Positions 8,036 to 16,796 of a stretch of DNA of 64,000 nucleotides are shown piece after piece. The number at the start of each line of letters is the position of its first letter. The stretch's first letter is position 1. The DNA is from Brevundimonas sp. GTDB lineage: Bacteria > Pseudomonadota > Alphaproteobacteria > Caulobacterales > Caulobacteraceae. The position numbers were made by a program, and so were the translations under genes. Below the pieces are notes generated by a model. That model made no database searches and was not told where the DNA came from. It saw only the letters and a list, made by a program, of their open reading frames with translations. Location of the stretch: positions 62,001-126,000 of the forward strand of contig NZ_JAQSDY010000027.1 in assembly GCF_029946145.1 (NCBI RefSeq), written 5' to 3'.

Positions 8036-10219
8036 CTAGTAGCGGGCCTGGATCCGGATGCCGAAAGTGCGCGGCGCCGCCGGGAAGCGGTTCTCGCCGA
8101 GGCCGCCGAGCGTGGACCCCCAAGGCGCGTATTCCTCTTCGGTCAGGTTCTTGCCCCACAGCGTGACCGTCCAGATTTCGGACGGAGCCGTATAGGCCAG
8201 GCTGGCGTCGACGAGAGTGTATGCCTCCTGCTTCAGCAGGTTGGTGTCGTCATAGAAATATTCGCCCGTGTACTGGGCGGCTGCGCGGGCCACGATCTGA
8301 CCCCCGCCTTCCAGATCGCGTTCGTAACGGGCGGCGATGGTTCCGGTGTTCTCGGGGATCCGCACGAACGATCGCGATCCCGGGTCGACGACTCCGAGGA
8401 ACTCGTCGTATCGGGCGTCGGTGAAGCCGTAGGCGGCAGTCACCTCGAAGTTGTTGGTGATGATCGCGGTGGCCTCGGCCTCGACGCCGCTGACGGTGGC
8501 GGCCGCCGCGTTGAACACCGACTGGACGACCCCGGCGGTCGGGCTGACGCCCAGAACGGTCCGCTGCAGGTTGTCGTACGTGTTGTGATAGGCCGCCAGG
8601 TTCAGGCGCAGACGACGATCCAACAGATCTCCCTTGTAGCCTATCTCATAGGCGGTGACCTCTTCAGGCTGATAGGGCTCGACCAGGGGCGTGCCGCGCA
8701 GGGAGAAGCCGCCGCTGCGGAAACCGCGTGTCGCCGAGGCGTACATCAGCTGATTGTCGTCGAGGTCGTAGGAGACGCTGATACGTGGCGAGACGTTCTC
8801 GTCCGACGTGGTCCGCGGACCCGTGAGGGTGCAGGTCAGGAAATCCAGTGAGCAGGCGCCGAAGGCCGCCGCGCTGGCCGTCTTGGTCTCCGTGGTGTAG
8901 CGGACGCCGGCCGTGACGGTCAGGCTGTCGGTGATGTTGAAGTCAGCGTCCGCGAAGGCGGCGAAGCTGTCGTTGTCGAGATACGACCGGGTCGCGATGT
9001 TCGTGGCGTTGTTGTTCAGGCTGCGCCGCTCGCGGAAATCGAAGTTCTGGTCGAAATAGTACAGGCCGACGGTGTAGCTCAGGAACGAGCTGACATCCGC
9101 CGCGAAGCGCAGTTCGGTGCTGAACTGCTCCTGATCCTGGGCGATCTGCTGCAGGAAGCCGGCGCTGGGCGTCCCGTCGAAGTCAGTCAGGACTCGCGTC
9201 CGGACGTTGCGCACGCCGGTCACCGAGGTCAGGACCCCGCCGAGGACGTCCCAGTTGGCTTCGACGACGCCGAGGAAGACGTCGACTTCGTTCGAGCCCG
9301 GCTCATTGTAGGCGACGTCATAGTAGTCGTCAGAAGTCGTGAAGCCTTCCCGGGTAGCGAGGTTGGGCGCGCAGCCGGGAATGGTGCAGGGCGCGATGCC
9401 GCGAACCACGGTAGGATCCCCGGAGTCCGAGAACCATTCGGCCAAGGCGGTGATCGAGAAGGTGGTCGTCGGCTGCCAGGTCAGGCTGGGACGAACGATG
9501 TAGGAATCGCTTCGGCCATAGTCGCGGCCCGTCACGGTGTTGGTGAAATAGCCGTCGAGGCTCCGGCTCTGCAGGGCCAGACGGCCCGCCAACTTGTCGC
9601 CGATCAGGGGGCCGGTGACGACACCGGACACTTCCTTCAGGCCATAGTTGCCGATACCGGCCGTGCCCTCGGCGCTGGTCGCGAAGCTGGGCCGACCGCT
9701 GCGCACCGTGACGGCGCCGCCGGTGACGTTGCGGCCGAACAGGGTGCCCTGCGGCCCGCGCAGGATTTCAACGCCCTCAATGTCGAACAGTTCATTCAGG
9801 GCGCCATAGTTGCTGCCCCAGTAGATGCCGTCCTGGAAGATACCGACCGCGGGCTCGTCCGAGGGGGTCGAGCCCGACACGCCCATGCCGCGGATCGAGA
9901 AGTTCTGGACGCCCCGCTGGGACGACGGCTGAAGCGAGACGCTGGGCGCCATCCGGCCCACGTCGGTCAGGTCCTTGACCCCGGCTTCCTCAAGCTGCTG
10001 GGCGCCGAAGGCGGTGGCCGCGACCGGCGTATCCTGCAAGGATTCACCGGTCGCCCGCTTGCGAGACACGACGATGATGTCGTCCAGACGCGAGTCTTCT
10101 TCCTGCTGGTCGGTGGCGGCGGCGGCGGCGGTATCCTGAGCCATCGCGGGCGCGCCGGACATCGCCATCGCGACCGCCGACAAGCCCGACGCAAGCATTA
10201 GCTGCGACTTCCTGTTCAT
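8036..10219 (-). CDS. TonB-dependent receptor
   Basis: A 727-residue outer-membrane receptor. A signal peptide (MNRKSQLMLASGLSAVAMAM, cleavage near AMAQD) precedes a TonB-box-like DDIIVVSRKR. A plug domain follows with TPVAATAF, the LRGPQGTLFGRNVTGGAV segment and a long beta barrel ending in an aromatic residue (RIQARY). ATG at 10219 is chosen because it gives a proper signal peptide; frame upstream of it adds a polar extension. No iron-siderophore marker is recognised, and many Caulobacterales receptors of this class import plant polymers, vitamins or hydrophobic carbon sources. It points at the catabolic operon and has an operator-like site about 42-61 bases upstream, so it is probably the outer-membrane entry for that pathway's substrate. 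Confidence 0.9.
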   Translation of the reverse strand: MNRKSQLMLASGLSAVAMAMSGAPAMAQDTAAAAATDQQEEDSRLDDIIVVSRKRATGESLQDTPVAATAFGAQQLEEAGVKDLTDVGRMAPSVSLQPSSQRGVQNFSIRGMGVSGSTPSDEPAVGIFQDGIYWGSNYGALNELFDIEGVEILRGPQGTLFGRNVTGGAVTVRSGRPSFATSAEGTAGIGNYGLKEVSGVVTGPLIGDKLAGRLALQSRSLDGYFTNTVTGRDYGRSDSYIVRPSLTWQPTTTFSITALAEWFSDSGDPTVVRGIAPCTIPGCAPNLATREGFTTSDDYYDVAYNEPGSNEVDVFLGVVEANWDVLGGVLTSVTGVRNVRTRVLTDFDGTPSAGFLQQIAQDQEQFSTELRFAADVSSFLSYTVGLYYFDQNFDFRERRSLNNNATNIATRSYLDNDSFAAFADADFNITDSLTVTAGVRYTTETKTASAAAFGACSLDFLTCTLTGPRTTSDENVSPRISVSYDLDDNQLMYASATRGFRSGGFSLRGTPLVEPYQPEEVTAYEIGYKGDLLDRRLRLNLAAYHNTYDNLQRTVLGVSPTAGVVQSVFNAAAATVSGVEAEATAIITNNFEVTAAYGFTDARYDEFLGVVDPGSRSFVRIPENTGTIAARYERDLEGGGQIVARAAAQYTGEYFYDDTNLLKQEAYTLVDASLAYTAPSEIWTVTLWGKNLTEEEYAPWGSTLGGLGENRFPAAPRTFGIRIQARY

Positions 10220-10705
10220 TTCGCTTCCCTTCCCTGGAACGTGGTCAGAACTACGTGGCTTTGACCCATCGTTTGGTGGAATATGATTGCTGCGGTTCCA
10301 GAGGTTTGGCAAGCCGGAAAAGGCGGCGTGAAAGCAGCAGATTATAGTGAATTAGAATCGCGCATATGCTTTATTCGGACCCATGATACACGTCATTTTG
10401 CGAACTGATTTACGCATAGCCCTCCATTATTCTACGAATCTGCAAGATGCGGCATACTTTTAAAACCGATACATTAGCCGCGATATTTACACGAGGGGCG
10501 CTATCCGGAAACCTGTGCTCGTTCGTGGTGGCGAGGGGGGAGCGATAACATCATTTTCTCTGCTATTCGCACTTATGGCACGCAGTAACTCGCTGATCTT
10601 GACATCGTTCGTGACGATACGCCCTATCGTCCAGTTGGTAGATGCTCTGACTGGCGCACTCTGCCGGCAGACGCGATCGGCCCATGACGGAGACAGGAAA
10701 GCACC
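10220..10705. other. divergent intergenic region, A+T-rich centre
   Basis: These 486 bases separate the divergent TonB receptor and phosphotransferase genes. No gene is supported in any frame. The middle (about 10330-10490) is clearly richer in A+T than its surroundings, as expected for promoters. TTGACA at 10599-10604 could be a -35 element for the rightward gene, with only a weak -10 (CTATCG near 10624). Confidence 0.5.
10261..10280. promoter_or_regulatory. operator-like site upstream of the TonB receptor
   Basis: TTGACCCATCGTTTGGTGGA reads CCAAACGATGGGTCA on the minus strand. This follows the pattern CCAAnCGAnnGGT seen at 13723 and 21367. It lies about 42-61 bases upstream of the receptor start, where a repressor would act. 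Confidence 0.45.
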
Positions 10706-11779
10706 ATGCCGGAATCCCCGCTGAAGCTCCCCCGCACGCTCGAAGAGGTCGACGCGGACTGGCTGAGCGGCGCGCTGGGGCAGCGCTATCCGGGCGTCGA
10801 AGTTCGCAGCCTGACCTTCGGAACGTCGGTGCGCGCGACGGGCACAAAGCTGCGGATGCTGCTCGACTACAACGAGGCGGGGCATCGTCACCGCCTGCCC
10901 GCGACGATGTGGTTCAAAGGCGGTTACGAAGCGCATTCGGACCATGTCCGCACGTCGCATGCACGCGAAAGCCTCTTCTACAGCGAGATTGAACCGCTGG
11001 GACTGGTGAACGCGCCTCGCTGCTATTTCGCCAGCGTGGACGACGACAGCGGGTTCGGGGTCCAGTTGATCGAGGACCTGCTGGTGCGCAACGCCAGCTT
11101 CGGCGACGCGCGCAGGCCCATTAGCCTCTCTGCTGCGACCCAGGCCCTGGACCAGATGGCGCGACTGCATGCCTATCGCTGGAACGCCCCGGACCTGGCC
11201 CGGCTGGGTGCAGTGGGCGGCTCGCTGGCGACGGACGGGATCGTGCTTCGGATCATGCGCGACGGGGCCTGGGAGCGAGCCATGACGTCGCCCGTCGCGG
11301 CCGCCCTGCCCAAGGCCTTCCACACCTATGCGGCGGCCGCGGGGGGGATGGAACGACTGTGGGCGCTGGACCGGGCGTCGGAGCACCTGTGCATGGTCCA
11401 TGGCGACGCCCACCCCGGCAATCTGTTCTTCGAGCACGACGGCACGCCTGGATTCCTCGACTGGCAGCGATTCATGCAGTCCGACTGGGCCCATGACGTC
11501 AGCTACTTCCTGATCGGCAGCATGGATGCCGAGGAGTGTGCGACCCACGAGCGCGATCTGGTCGCCCACTATCTGAAGGCCCTGACGGACCAGGGCGTCG
11601 CCGCGCCGGACTGGGACGACGCCTGGCTCAGCTATCGCCGTCACGCCATGTACGGCCTGGTCTGGAACGTCGTGCCCCCGACCATGCAGCCCGCCGCGGT
11701 CTGCGACATGGAGGCCCTGCGTTTCAACGCGGCGGCCCAACGGCTGGACGTCCACGACGCCCTGTGGGGCGGGGCGTGA
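10706..11779 (+). CDS. phosphotransferase (APH/kinase-fold) family protein
   Basis: A 357-residue protein with the aminoglycoside-phosphotransferase/choline-kinase fold. The catalytic loop is HGDAHPGNLFF (H232-H236) and the metal-binding Asp is in FLDWQRF about twenty residues later. The N lobe is short. In acyl-CoA gene clusters such proteins are often labelled putative aminoglycoside phosphotransferases although the substrate is a lipid alcohol or unknown. Nothing here suggests antibiotic resistance. AGGA upstream supports the ATG. An SDR gene follows after two bases, so the two are probably co-transcribed. A role in activating or modifying the island's substrate by phosphorylation is inference. 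Confidence 0.8.
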   Translation: MPESPLKLPRTLEEVDADWLSGALGQRYPGVEVRSLTFGTSVRATGTKLRMLLDYNEAGHRHRLPATMWFKGGYEAHSDHVRTSHARESLFYSEIEPLGLVNAPRCYFASVDDDSGFGVQLIEDLLVRNASFGDARRPISLSAATQALDQMARLHAYRWNAPDLARLGAVGGSLATDGIVLRIMRDGAWERAMTSPVAAALPKAFHTYAAAAGGMERLWALDRASEHLCMVHGDAHPGNLFFEHDGTPGFLDWQRFMQSDWAHDVSYFLIGSMDAEECATHERDLVAHYLKALTDQGVAAPDWDDAWLSYRRHAMYGLVWNVVPPTMQPAAVCDMEALRFNAAAQRLDVHDALWGGA

Positions 11780-11781
11780 CC

Positions 11782-12534
11782 ATGCGGGTCGTCATCACCG
11801 GCGCGTCGAGCGGCATCGGTCTGGCCCTGGCTCGCCTCATCGCGGAGCGAAATCCCGGGGCGAAGATGGTGCTGGTGGGCCGGGACGCAGCGCGGCTGGA
11901 GGCGGCGGCGAGCGACATCCCGGGAGCGTTTACCCTGATCGCGGACCTGTCCGCCCCCACGGCAGCTCAGGCTATCGTGGACGCGGCGGTCGCCGAAATG
12001 GGCGGGATTGACGGGGTGGTCAGCAACGCCGGCGCCATCTGCGCCGGCGCCCTGGCCGACATGCCGTTCGAGGATTTCGAGCGAGGCTTCACGATCAATG
12101 TCCACGCGACCTTCCGTCTGGCCCAGGCCGCCTATGCGCAGCTGAAGCTGTCGCGCGGGGTCATCATCGCGACCGGCTCGCTGGCGGGCCGAAACGCGGC
12201 GCCGTCGCTGGGGTCCTACAGCGCAAGCAAGGCCGCCCTGGCCATGCTGATGGCCCAGTTGGCGGCGGAGTGGGGCCCGGACGGAATCCGCAGCAACTGC
12301 GTCTCGCCAGGCACGGTGATGACGGGTCTGAACGATCATATCTACGCCGATCCCGCCAACCGTGACGCGCGCGCCGCACGGATTCCGCTTCGCCGTCTCG
12401 GCCGGCCCGAGGACATCGCCGAGGTGATCCACTTCCTACTAAGGCCCGAAGCCGCGTTCGTGACGGGTGTCGATCTGATGGTGGACGGCGGGGCCGACCG
12501 GATGCTGATGCCCCTGTACCTCGCGCCGTCCTGA
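11782..12534 (+). CDS. short-chain dehydrogenase/reductase
   Basis: A 250-residue classical SDR. The nucleotide-binding motif TGASSGIG is at 7-14, NAG in the SNAGAI segment, the catalytic YSASK in SLGSYSASKAAL, and a C-terminal VTGVDLMVDGG. It starts two bases after the phosphotransferase stop. It closely resembles the SDR at 21436 (shared MRV start, MGGIDG, AEWGPDGIR or NEWGPDGIR, PLRRLG), so the two are probably paralogues acting on related hydroxyacyl-CoA or alcohol intermediates. Cofactor and substrate are not determined. The gene converges on the racemase gene with only six bases between the stops. Confidence 0.85.
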   Translation: MRVVITGASSGIGLALARLIAERNPGAKMVLVGRDAARLEAAASDIPGAFTLIADLSAPTAAQAIVDAAVAEMGGIDGVVSNAGAICAGALADMPFEDFERGFTINVHATFRLAQAAYAQLKLSRGVIIATGSLAGRNAAPSLGSYSASKAALAMLMAQLAAEWGPDGIRSNCVSPGTVMTGLNDHIYADPANRDARAARIPLRRLGRPEDIAEVIHFLLRPEAAFVTGVDLMVDGGADRMLMPLYLAPS

Positions 12535-12540
12535 GGTCAG

Positions 12541-13644
12541 TCATCCTGCCCAGCCTGACAGGGCGTCGTGGATGGACAGCAGGCCTCGGCGGTAGTCGGA
12601 AATCCCGGTCGGCGTGGCGGCGAACCGCGGCGCGGGTGCGGGCTGGGTGACGCCTCCGACCTTCACCAGCGTGCCCCGGTCCCGGTTGTGAGCGTGATCC
12701 GTCGCCTCGCCAAAGCTGAGCACCGGCGACACGCAGGCGTCGGTATCCCGGAACACCGCGTCCCACTCGTCCCTCGTACGGGTCAGGAAGACGGCGGTGA
12801 AGGCGGCTTCCATCTCAGGCCAGCCCGCCGGATCATACTGGACGAACCGGTCCGGCTCGATCTTGAGGCCCTTCAGAAGCTGGGCGAAGAACGGCGGCTC
12901 AAGCGGGCCAACTGCGACATGGCCGCCGTCGGCGCAGGCGTAGCAACGATAGAAGGGCTTTGATCCGTCCAGCAGATTGGCGCCGCGCTCATCGCTCCAC
13001 AGGCCGCTGGCGGTGAAGGCGTGGAAGAAGCTGGTCAGGGCCGCCGTGCCATCGGTCATGGCGACGTCAACCACCTGCCCTGTCCCAGTCGTCCTGGCGC
13101 TGATGATGGCGGACAGGATGCCGACGATGGCGAACATGGCCCCGCCGCCGTAGTCGCCGACCAGATTCAGGGGCGGCGCCGGCGGCTGCTTCGGCTGACC
13201 CATGGCATGCAGGGCGCCCGTGATGGCGATATAGTTGATGTCATGTCCGGCGCGCGGGGCCAACGGACCGGTTTGACCCCAGCCCGTCATGCGCGCGAAG
13301 ACCAGACGAGGATTGCGCGCCAAGCAGACGTCCGGCCCCAGCCCCAGCCGCTCCATCACGCCCGGCCGAAACCCCTCGATCAGAGCGTCGGCGCGGTCAA
13401 TCAGCGCGAGCGCCTGATCCCTGTCCGGAGGCGACTTGAGGTCCAGATGCACATGCTTGCGGTTCCGGTGCAGAATCGACCCGCCCGTATCGTCCCAGGT
13501 CTGGCCCGAGTTGGGCGCGCGGGCGATGCGGACGATCTCGCAGCCCAGATCGGCCAGCAGCATGGCGGCCAAGGGCACAGGGCCGATGGCGTCCAGTTCG
13601 ACGATACGGAGGCCCTCCAGGGGCCCGGTGGTGGTGGTCATCAT
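12541..13644 (-). CDS. alpha-methylacyl-CoA racemase (CaiB/BaiF family III)
   Basis: A 367-residue member of the family III CoA-transferase fold, matching the racemase branch. RAGHDINYIA contains H134 and LVGDYGGGAM contains D164, the positions of the catalytic His/Asp pair in mycobacterial alpha-methylacyl-CoA racemase. The late DACVSPVLSFGEA with a downstream HNR is also typical. CoA transferases of this fold use a catalytic Asp in a different context, so racemase is preferred. It would interconvert (2R)- and (2S)-methylacyl-CoA so that a stereospecific dehydrogenase can act, a step needed for methyl-branched or isoprenoid chains and sterol side chains. Two ATGs occur in tandem (13644 and 13641); either may be used. 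It is divergent from the acyl-CoA dehydrogenase at 13821. Confidence 0.82.
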   Translation of the reverse strand: MMTTTTGPLEGLRIVELDAIGPVPLAAMLLADLGCEIVRIARAPNSGQTWDDTGGSILHRNRKHVHLDLKSPPDRDQALALIDRADALIEGFRPGVMERLGLGPDVCLARNPRLVFARMTGWGQTGPLAPRAGHDINYIAITGALHAMGQPKQPPAPPLNLVGDYGGGAMFAIVGILSAIISARTTGTGQVVDVAMTDGTAALTSFFHAFTASGLWSDERGANLLDGSKPFYRCYACADGGHVAVGPLEPPFFAQLLKGLKIEPDRFVQYDPAGWPEMEAAFTAVFLTRTRDEWDAVFRDTDACVSPVLSFGEATDHAHNRDRGTLVKVGGVTQPAPAPRFAATPTGISDYRRGLLSIHDALSGWAG

Positions 13645-13722
13645 TCCTCACAGTGAGAGCAGGGCCTCCCGATGCATGCACCACATCCGCGACAGTCCAT
13701 CATTCAATTTCGTCATGTATCT

Positions 13723-13742
13723 GCCAAACGATAGGTTGATAA
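13723..13742. promoter_or_regulatory. operator-like site between racemase and acyl-CoA dehydrogenase genes
   Basis: GCCAAACGATAGGTTGATAA lies in the 176-base divergent promoter. It aligns base for base with the perfect palindrome at 21367-21382 in the pattern CCAAnCGAnnGGTTG. It is placed to control both directions. Confidence 0.5.
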
Positions 13743-13820
13743 AATGATCGCAACCTTTCACAACGCTCTCATGATTGCTGCGCGCATTCGGTGCGCTCAG
13801 AGCCCTCCTGGGATACGGCA

Positions 13821-14984
13821 ATGGACTTTGGACTGTCAGAAGAACACCGCGCGTTTCGCGAAACCGTCAAACGCTGGGTCGACGCGGAGCTGCCCAAGAG
13901 CTGGGCGCGCGAGCTGGAAAAGGACGAGCACAACTATCCGTATGCGCTCTGGGATAAGTTCACCGAGGCCGGTTTTCACGGCGTTGGCATCTCTGAGGAC
14001 TATGACGGCCAGGGCGGCGACGTCCTGATGCAGATGATACTGGCTCGGGAGCTGGCACGGTCACTGGGCGGCCTGGCCTGGATCTGGGGCATCACCTCCT
14101 TCGCCGGCTCCAAGTCGATCGGACTGTACGGCACCGACGAGCAGAAGAAGAAATACCTGCCGCTGATCGCGACCGGTCAATTGAAGGCGGCCATCGCCTT
14201 TACCGAGCCCGGCGGCGGCACCGACCTGCTGGGCGGCATGACCACCACGGCGGAAAAGGTCGACGGCGGCTGGAAACTCAACGGCGAGAAGATCTGGAGC
14301 TCATCCGCGCACGTAGCCGACCGGCTGCTGGTGCTGGCCCGAACGACCAAGGCCGGCGAGAAGAAGCATCAGGGACTGAGCCTCTTCTGGATCCCCGCCA
14401 AGGCCGAGGGCGTCAACATCACACCGCTGTCCAAGCTCGGCATGAGGTCGATGGGATCGTGCGCAATCCATTTCGAGGACGCCTTCTGCGCTGACGAGGA
14501 CGTCATGGGGACGCCGGACAAGGCTTGGTACACCCTGCTGCCTACGCTGAACAACGAGCGGATAATGGTCGGCTCGTTCTGCCTGGGTGTCATGGACGGC
14601 GTGCTGGAAGACGCGATCGACTACATGAAGGAGCGCAAGGCGTTCGGGAAACCGATCGGTCAGTTCCAGGCGCTCCAACACTATGTCGCCGACATCGCCA
14701 CCTGGCGCACCACTACTGAGTTGCTGGTCAACTACGCGGCCTGGAAGATGACAACCGGGCAGGACTGCGGTCTGGAATCGAACATGGTCAAGCTGGTGGC
14801 GTCCGAGAACGCCAACAAGGCGGCCGACCTGGGCATCCAGATCCTGGGCGGCATGGGATATTCGGCCGAGACCGACATGCAGCGATACTGGCGCGACAGC
14901 CGCCTCTGGCGGATCGGGCCGATCACCAACGAAATGGTCCGCAACGGCATCGCCGAATCCCTCGGCCTGCCCCGCTCCTTCTGA
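13821..14984 (+). CDS. acyl-CoA dehydrogenase family protein
   Basis: A 387-residue flavoenzyme of acyl-CoA dehydrogenase length. It starts MDFGLSEEHRAFRETVKRW, has IAFTEPGGGTDL for FAD/substrate contact, MKERKAFGKPIGQFQA, and IQILGGMGYSAETDMQRYWRD near the end. In the region that follows, where medium-chain enzymes have the catalytic base in YEGT, this protein reads RIGPITNEM: the aligned position is proline and no Glu precedes the turn. The base may lie elsewhere, as in isovaleryl-CoA dehydrogenase, or the activity may differ. ATG at 13821 is chosen because it begins the conserved domain. The quinone-oxidoreductase and SDR genes follow closely in the same direction. Confidence 0.85.
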   Translation: MDFGLSEEHRAFRETVKRWVDAELPKSWARELEKDEHNYPYALWDKFTEAGFHGVGISEDYDGQGGDVLMQMILARELARSLGGLAWIWGITSFAGSKSIGLYGTDEQKKKYLPLIATGQLKAAIAFTEPGGGTDLLGGMTTTAEKVDGGWKLNGEKIWSSSAHVADRLLVLARTTKAGEKKHQGLSLFWIPAKAEGVNITPLSKLGMRSMGSCAIHFEDAFCADEDVMGTPDKAWYTLLPTLNNERIMVGSFCLGVMDGVLEDAIDYMKERKAFGKPIGQFQALQHYVADIATWRTTTELLVNYAAWKMTTGQDCGLESNMVKLVASENANKAADLGIQILGGMGYSAETDMQRYWRDSRLWRIGPITNEMVRNGIAESLGLPRSF

Positions 14985-14996
14985 TCGGATGCCATC

Positions 14997-16004
14997 ATGC
15001 GCGCACTGACACTGTCATCCGCCGACGGCCTCGGCGCGGCGAAGCTCGACACCATAGCAACGCCGGAACCCGGCCCCGGACAGGTCCGAGTGGCGCTGAA
15101 GGCGGCCGCCCTGAACCACCGCGAACTGTGGATAGCAAAAGGCATGTATCCAGGCATGAGCCTGCCCGCGACCTTGGGCTGTGACGGGGCGGGCATCGTG
15201 GATGCGGTGGGGGACGGAGTCGACGCGGGCCTGATCGGTAAGGCGGTCGTCTGCTATCCGGGCATGAATTGGGGCGACGATCCGCGTTGGCCGGCGCCCG
15301 CCTTCGCCCTTCTGGGCATGCCCGGGCCGGGGACGGTGGCGGACGCCATCGTGCTGGCGGCCGAGGACGTCCTGCCCAAGCCGGACCATCTCGACTTCGC
15401 CCAGGCGGCGGCCCTGCCGCTGGCGGTGCTGACGGCCTGGCGCGGTCTGGTGACCAAGGCGGAACTGAAGGCCGGCGAGACGGTGCTGATCACTGGGATC
15501 GGCGGCGGGGTAGCGGCGGCGGCCCTGCAGCTGGCCGTCGCCATGGGCGCGACCGTCTTTGTCACCTCCGGCTCCGACGAGACCATCGCCAAGGCTGTCG
15601 CTTTGGGCGCCAAGGCGGGCTTCAACTACACCGACGAGACTTGGAAGAAGGCGCTGGGCAAGGCCTCGGGCGGCATCGACGTGGTGTTCGACGGGGCGCC
15701 GGCGTCTGGCTATCCGGCCTATGGGCGGTCGCTGAATCTCGGGGCCCGGGTCGTGGTCTATGGATCGACCGGCGGGATGGGCTTCACGGTCAACGCGCCC
15801 GAGCTGTTCCTCAAGAACATCCGCATCATCGGCACCAATGTCGGCAACCGCGCCGAGCTGGAGGCCGCCCTGGCGTTCGTCGGTGAGCAGGGAATCACGC
15901 CCAGCATCGACAAGCGTTTCCCGCTGGAGCGCGCCGTCGACGCCCTCCACCATCTCGAAAGCGGTCATGCCTTCGGCAAGGTCGTCATCGACATCGCGGA
16001 CTGA
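14997..16004 (+). CDS. alcohol dehydrogenase/quinone oxidoreductase family protein (MDR)
   Basis: A 335-residue medium-chain dehydrogenase/reductase. The GroES-like N domain contains AALNHRELWIAKGMYP and LGCDGAGIV. The Rossmann part has LITGIGGGVAAAALQLA, the nucleotide-binding loop. The usual catalytic-zinc cysteine and the structural four-cysteine lobe are absent, so it belongs with NADPH quinone oxidoreductases and enoyl reductases rather than zinc alcohol dehydrogenases. It could reduce an alpha,beta-unsaturated carbonyl in the island's pathway, which is inference. It starts 12 bases after the acyl-CoA dehydrogenase stop and is followed by an SDR three bases later, forming a compact operon. 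Confidence 0.83.
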   Translation: MRALTLSSADGLGAAKLDTIATPEPGPGQVRVALKAAALNHRELWIAKGMYPGMSLPATLGCDGAGIVDAVGDGVDAGLIGKAVVCYPGMNWGDDPRWPAPAFALLGMPGPGTVADAIVLAAEDVLPKPDHLDFAQAAALPLAVLTAWRGLVTKAELKAGETVLITGIGGGVAAAALQLAVAMGATVFVTSGSDETIAKAVALGAKAGFNYTDETWKKALGKASGGIDVVFDGAPASGYPAYGRSLNLGARVVVYGSTGGMGFTVNAPELFLKNIRIIGTNVGNRAELEAALAFVGEQGITPSIDKRFPLERAVDALHHLESGHAFGKVVIDIAD

Positions 16005-16007
16005 TCC

Positions 16008-16790
16008 ATGACCAGCACCCTGTTCGACCTGACCGGCAAACGCGCCCTCGTCACCGGGGGCGCCCAGGGGCTGGGGCGGATGATCGCCGAAGGCCTGCTG
16101 CGCGCGGGCGCGCGAGTCTCCATCACCTCTCGCAAGGCGGAGGTCGCCGGACAGGCGGCGCAGGACATGCAGGCGCTGGGCGACTGCACGCCCTTCGTCG
16201 CCGACCTGTCGACGCCCGAGGCGGCGGTCGATCTGGTCCGCCGCTACCGGACCCACGCGGACGGGCTCGACATCCTGGTCAACAACGCAGGCAGGACTTG
16301 GGGCGGACCGATCGAGACCTTCCCCGACCGGGCCTGGCCCGGCGTCATGGCGGTCAACGTCCAGACGCCCTTCAAGATGGTGCAGGAGCTGCTGCCGGAG
16401 CTGACCGCCAGCGGCGCGGGCGGTGACCCATCGCGGGTGATCAACATTGGCTCGGTCGCCGGCAAGGTGATCGAGCCGCTTCAAGCCTACAGCTATTCGG
16501 CATCCAAGGCGGCGATCCACCAGTTGAGCCGCCAGCTGGCGGCCGATCTCGCGGGTCGCAACATCACCGTAAACGCCATCCTGCCCGGCTTCTTCCCCAC
16601 CTCGATGACGGCCCACCTGCGCGACGAGGACGGCGCGCCCAAGGGTCTGCTGGACAACCACATCCCGCTGAACCGCATGGGCCGGCCGGACGATATCGCC
16701 GGCATCGTGGTGTTCCTGAGCTCGCGCGCCGGCAGCTACGTCACCGGCGCCGAGATCCCGGTGGACGGCGGGATCAGCGGCTGCCGCTGA
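16008..16790 (+). CDS. short-chain dehydrogenase/reductase
   Basis: A 260-residue classical SDR with TGGAQGLG at about 16-23, VNNAGRTW, the catalytic YSYSASKAAIH segment, and an ending VTGAEIPVDGGISGC. It is the last gene of the operon with the acyl-CoA dehydrogenase and quinone-oxidoreductase homologue. SDRs of this group include 3-hydroxyacyl-CoA dehydrogenases and 3-oxoacyl reductases. The C-terminal glycine and cysteine are typical of gluconate-5-dehydrogenase-like members, but the operon suggests an acyl-CoA or alcohol substrate. The gene converges on the next operon with six bases between stops. Confidence 0.84.
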   Translation: MTSTLFDLTGKRALVTGGAQGLGRMIAEGLLRAGARVSITSRKAEVAGQAAQDMQALGDCTPFVADLSTPEAAVDLVRRYRTHADGLDILVNNAGRTWGGPIETFPDRAWPGVMAVNVQTPFKMVQELLPELTASGAGGDPSRVINIGSVAGKVIEPLQAYSYSASKAAIHQLSRQLAADLAGRNITVNAILPGFFPTSMTAHLRDEDGAPKGLLDNHIPLNRMGRPDDIAGIVVFLSSRAGSYVTGAEIPVDGGISGCR

Positions 16791-16796
16791 TCGCGG

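Noticed and set aside
10706..11779. Antibiotic-resistance aminoglycoside phosphotransferase
   Set aside because: Only the generic kinase fold is shared, and the gene is embedded in a catabolic cluster with an SDR; nothing points to an aminoglycoside substrate.
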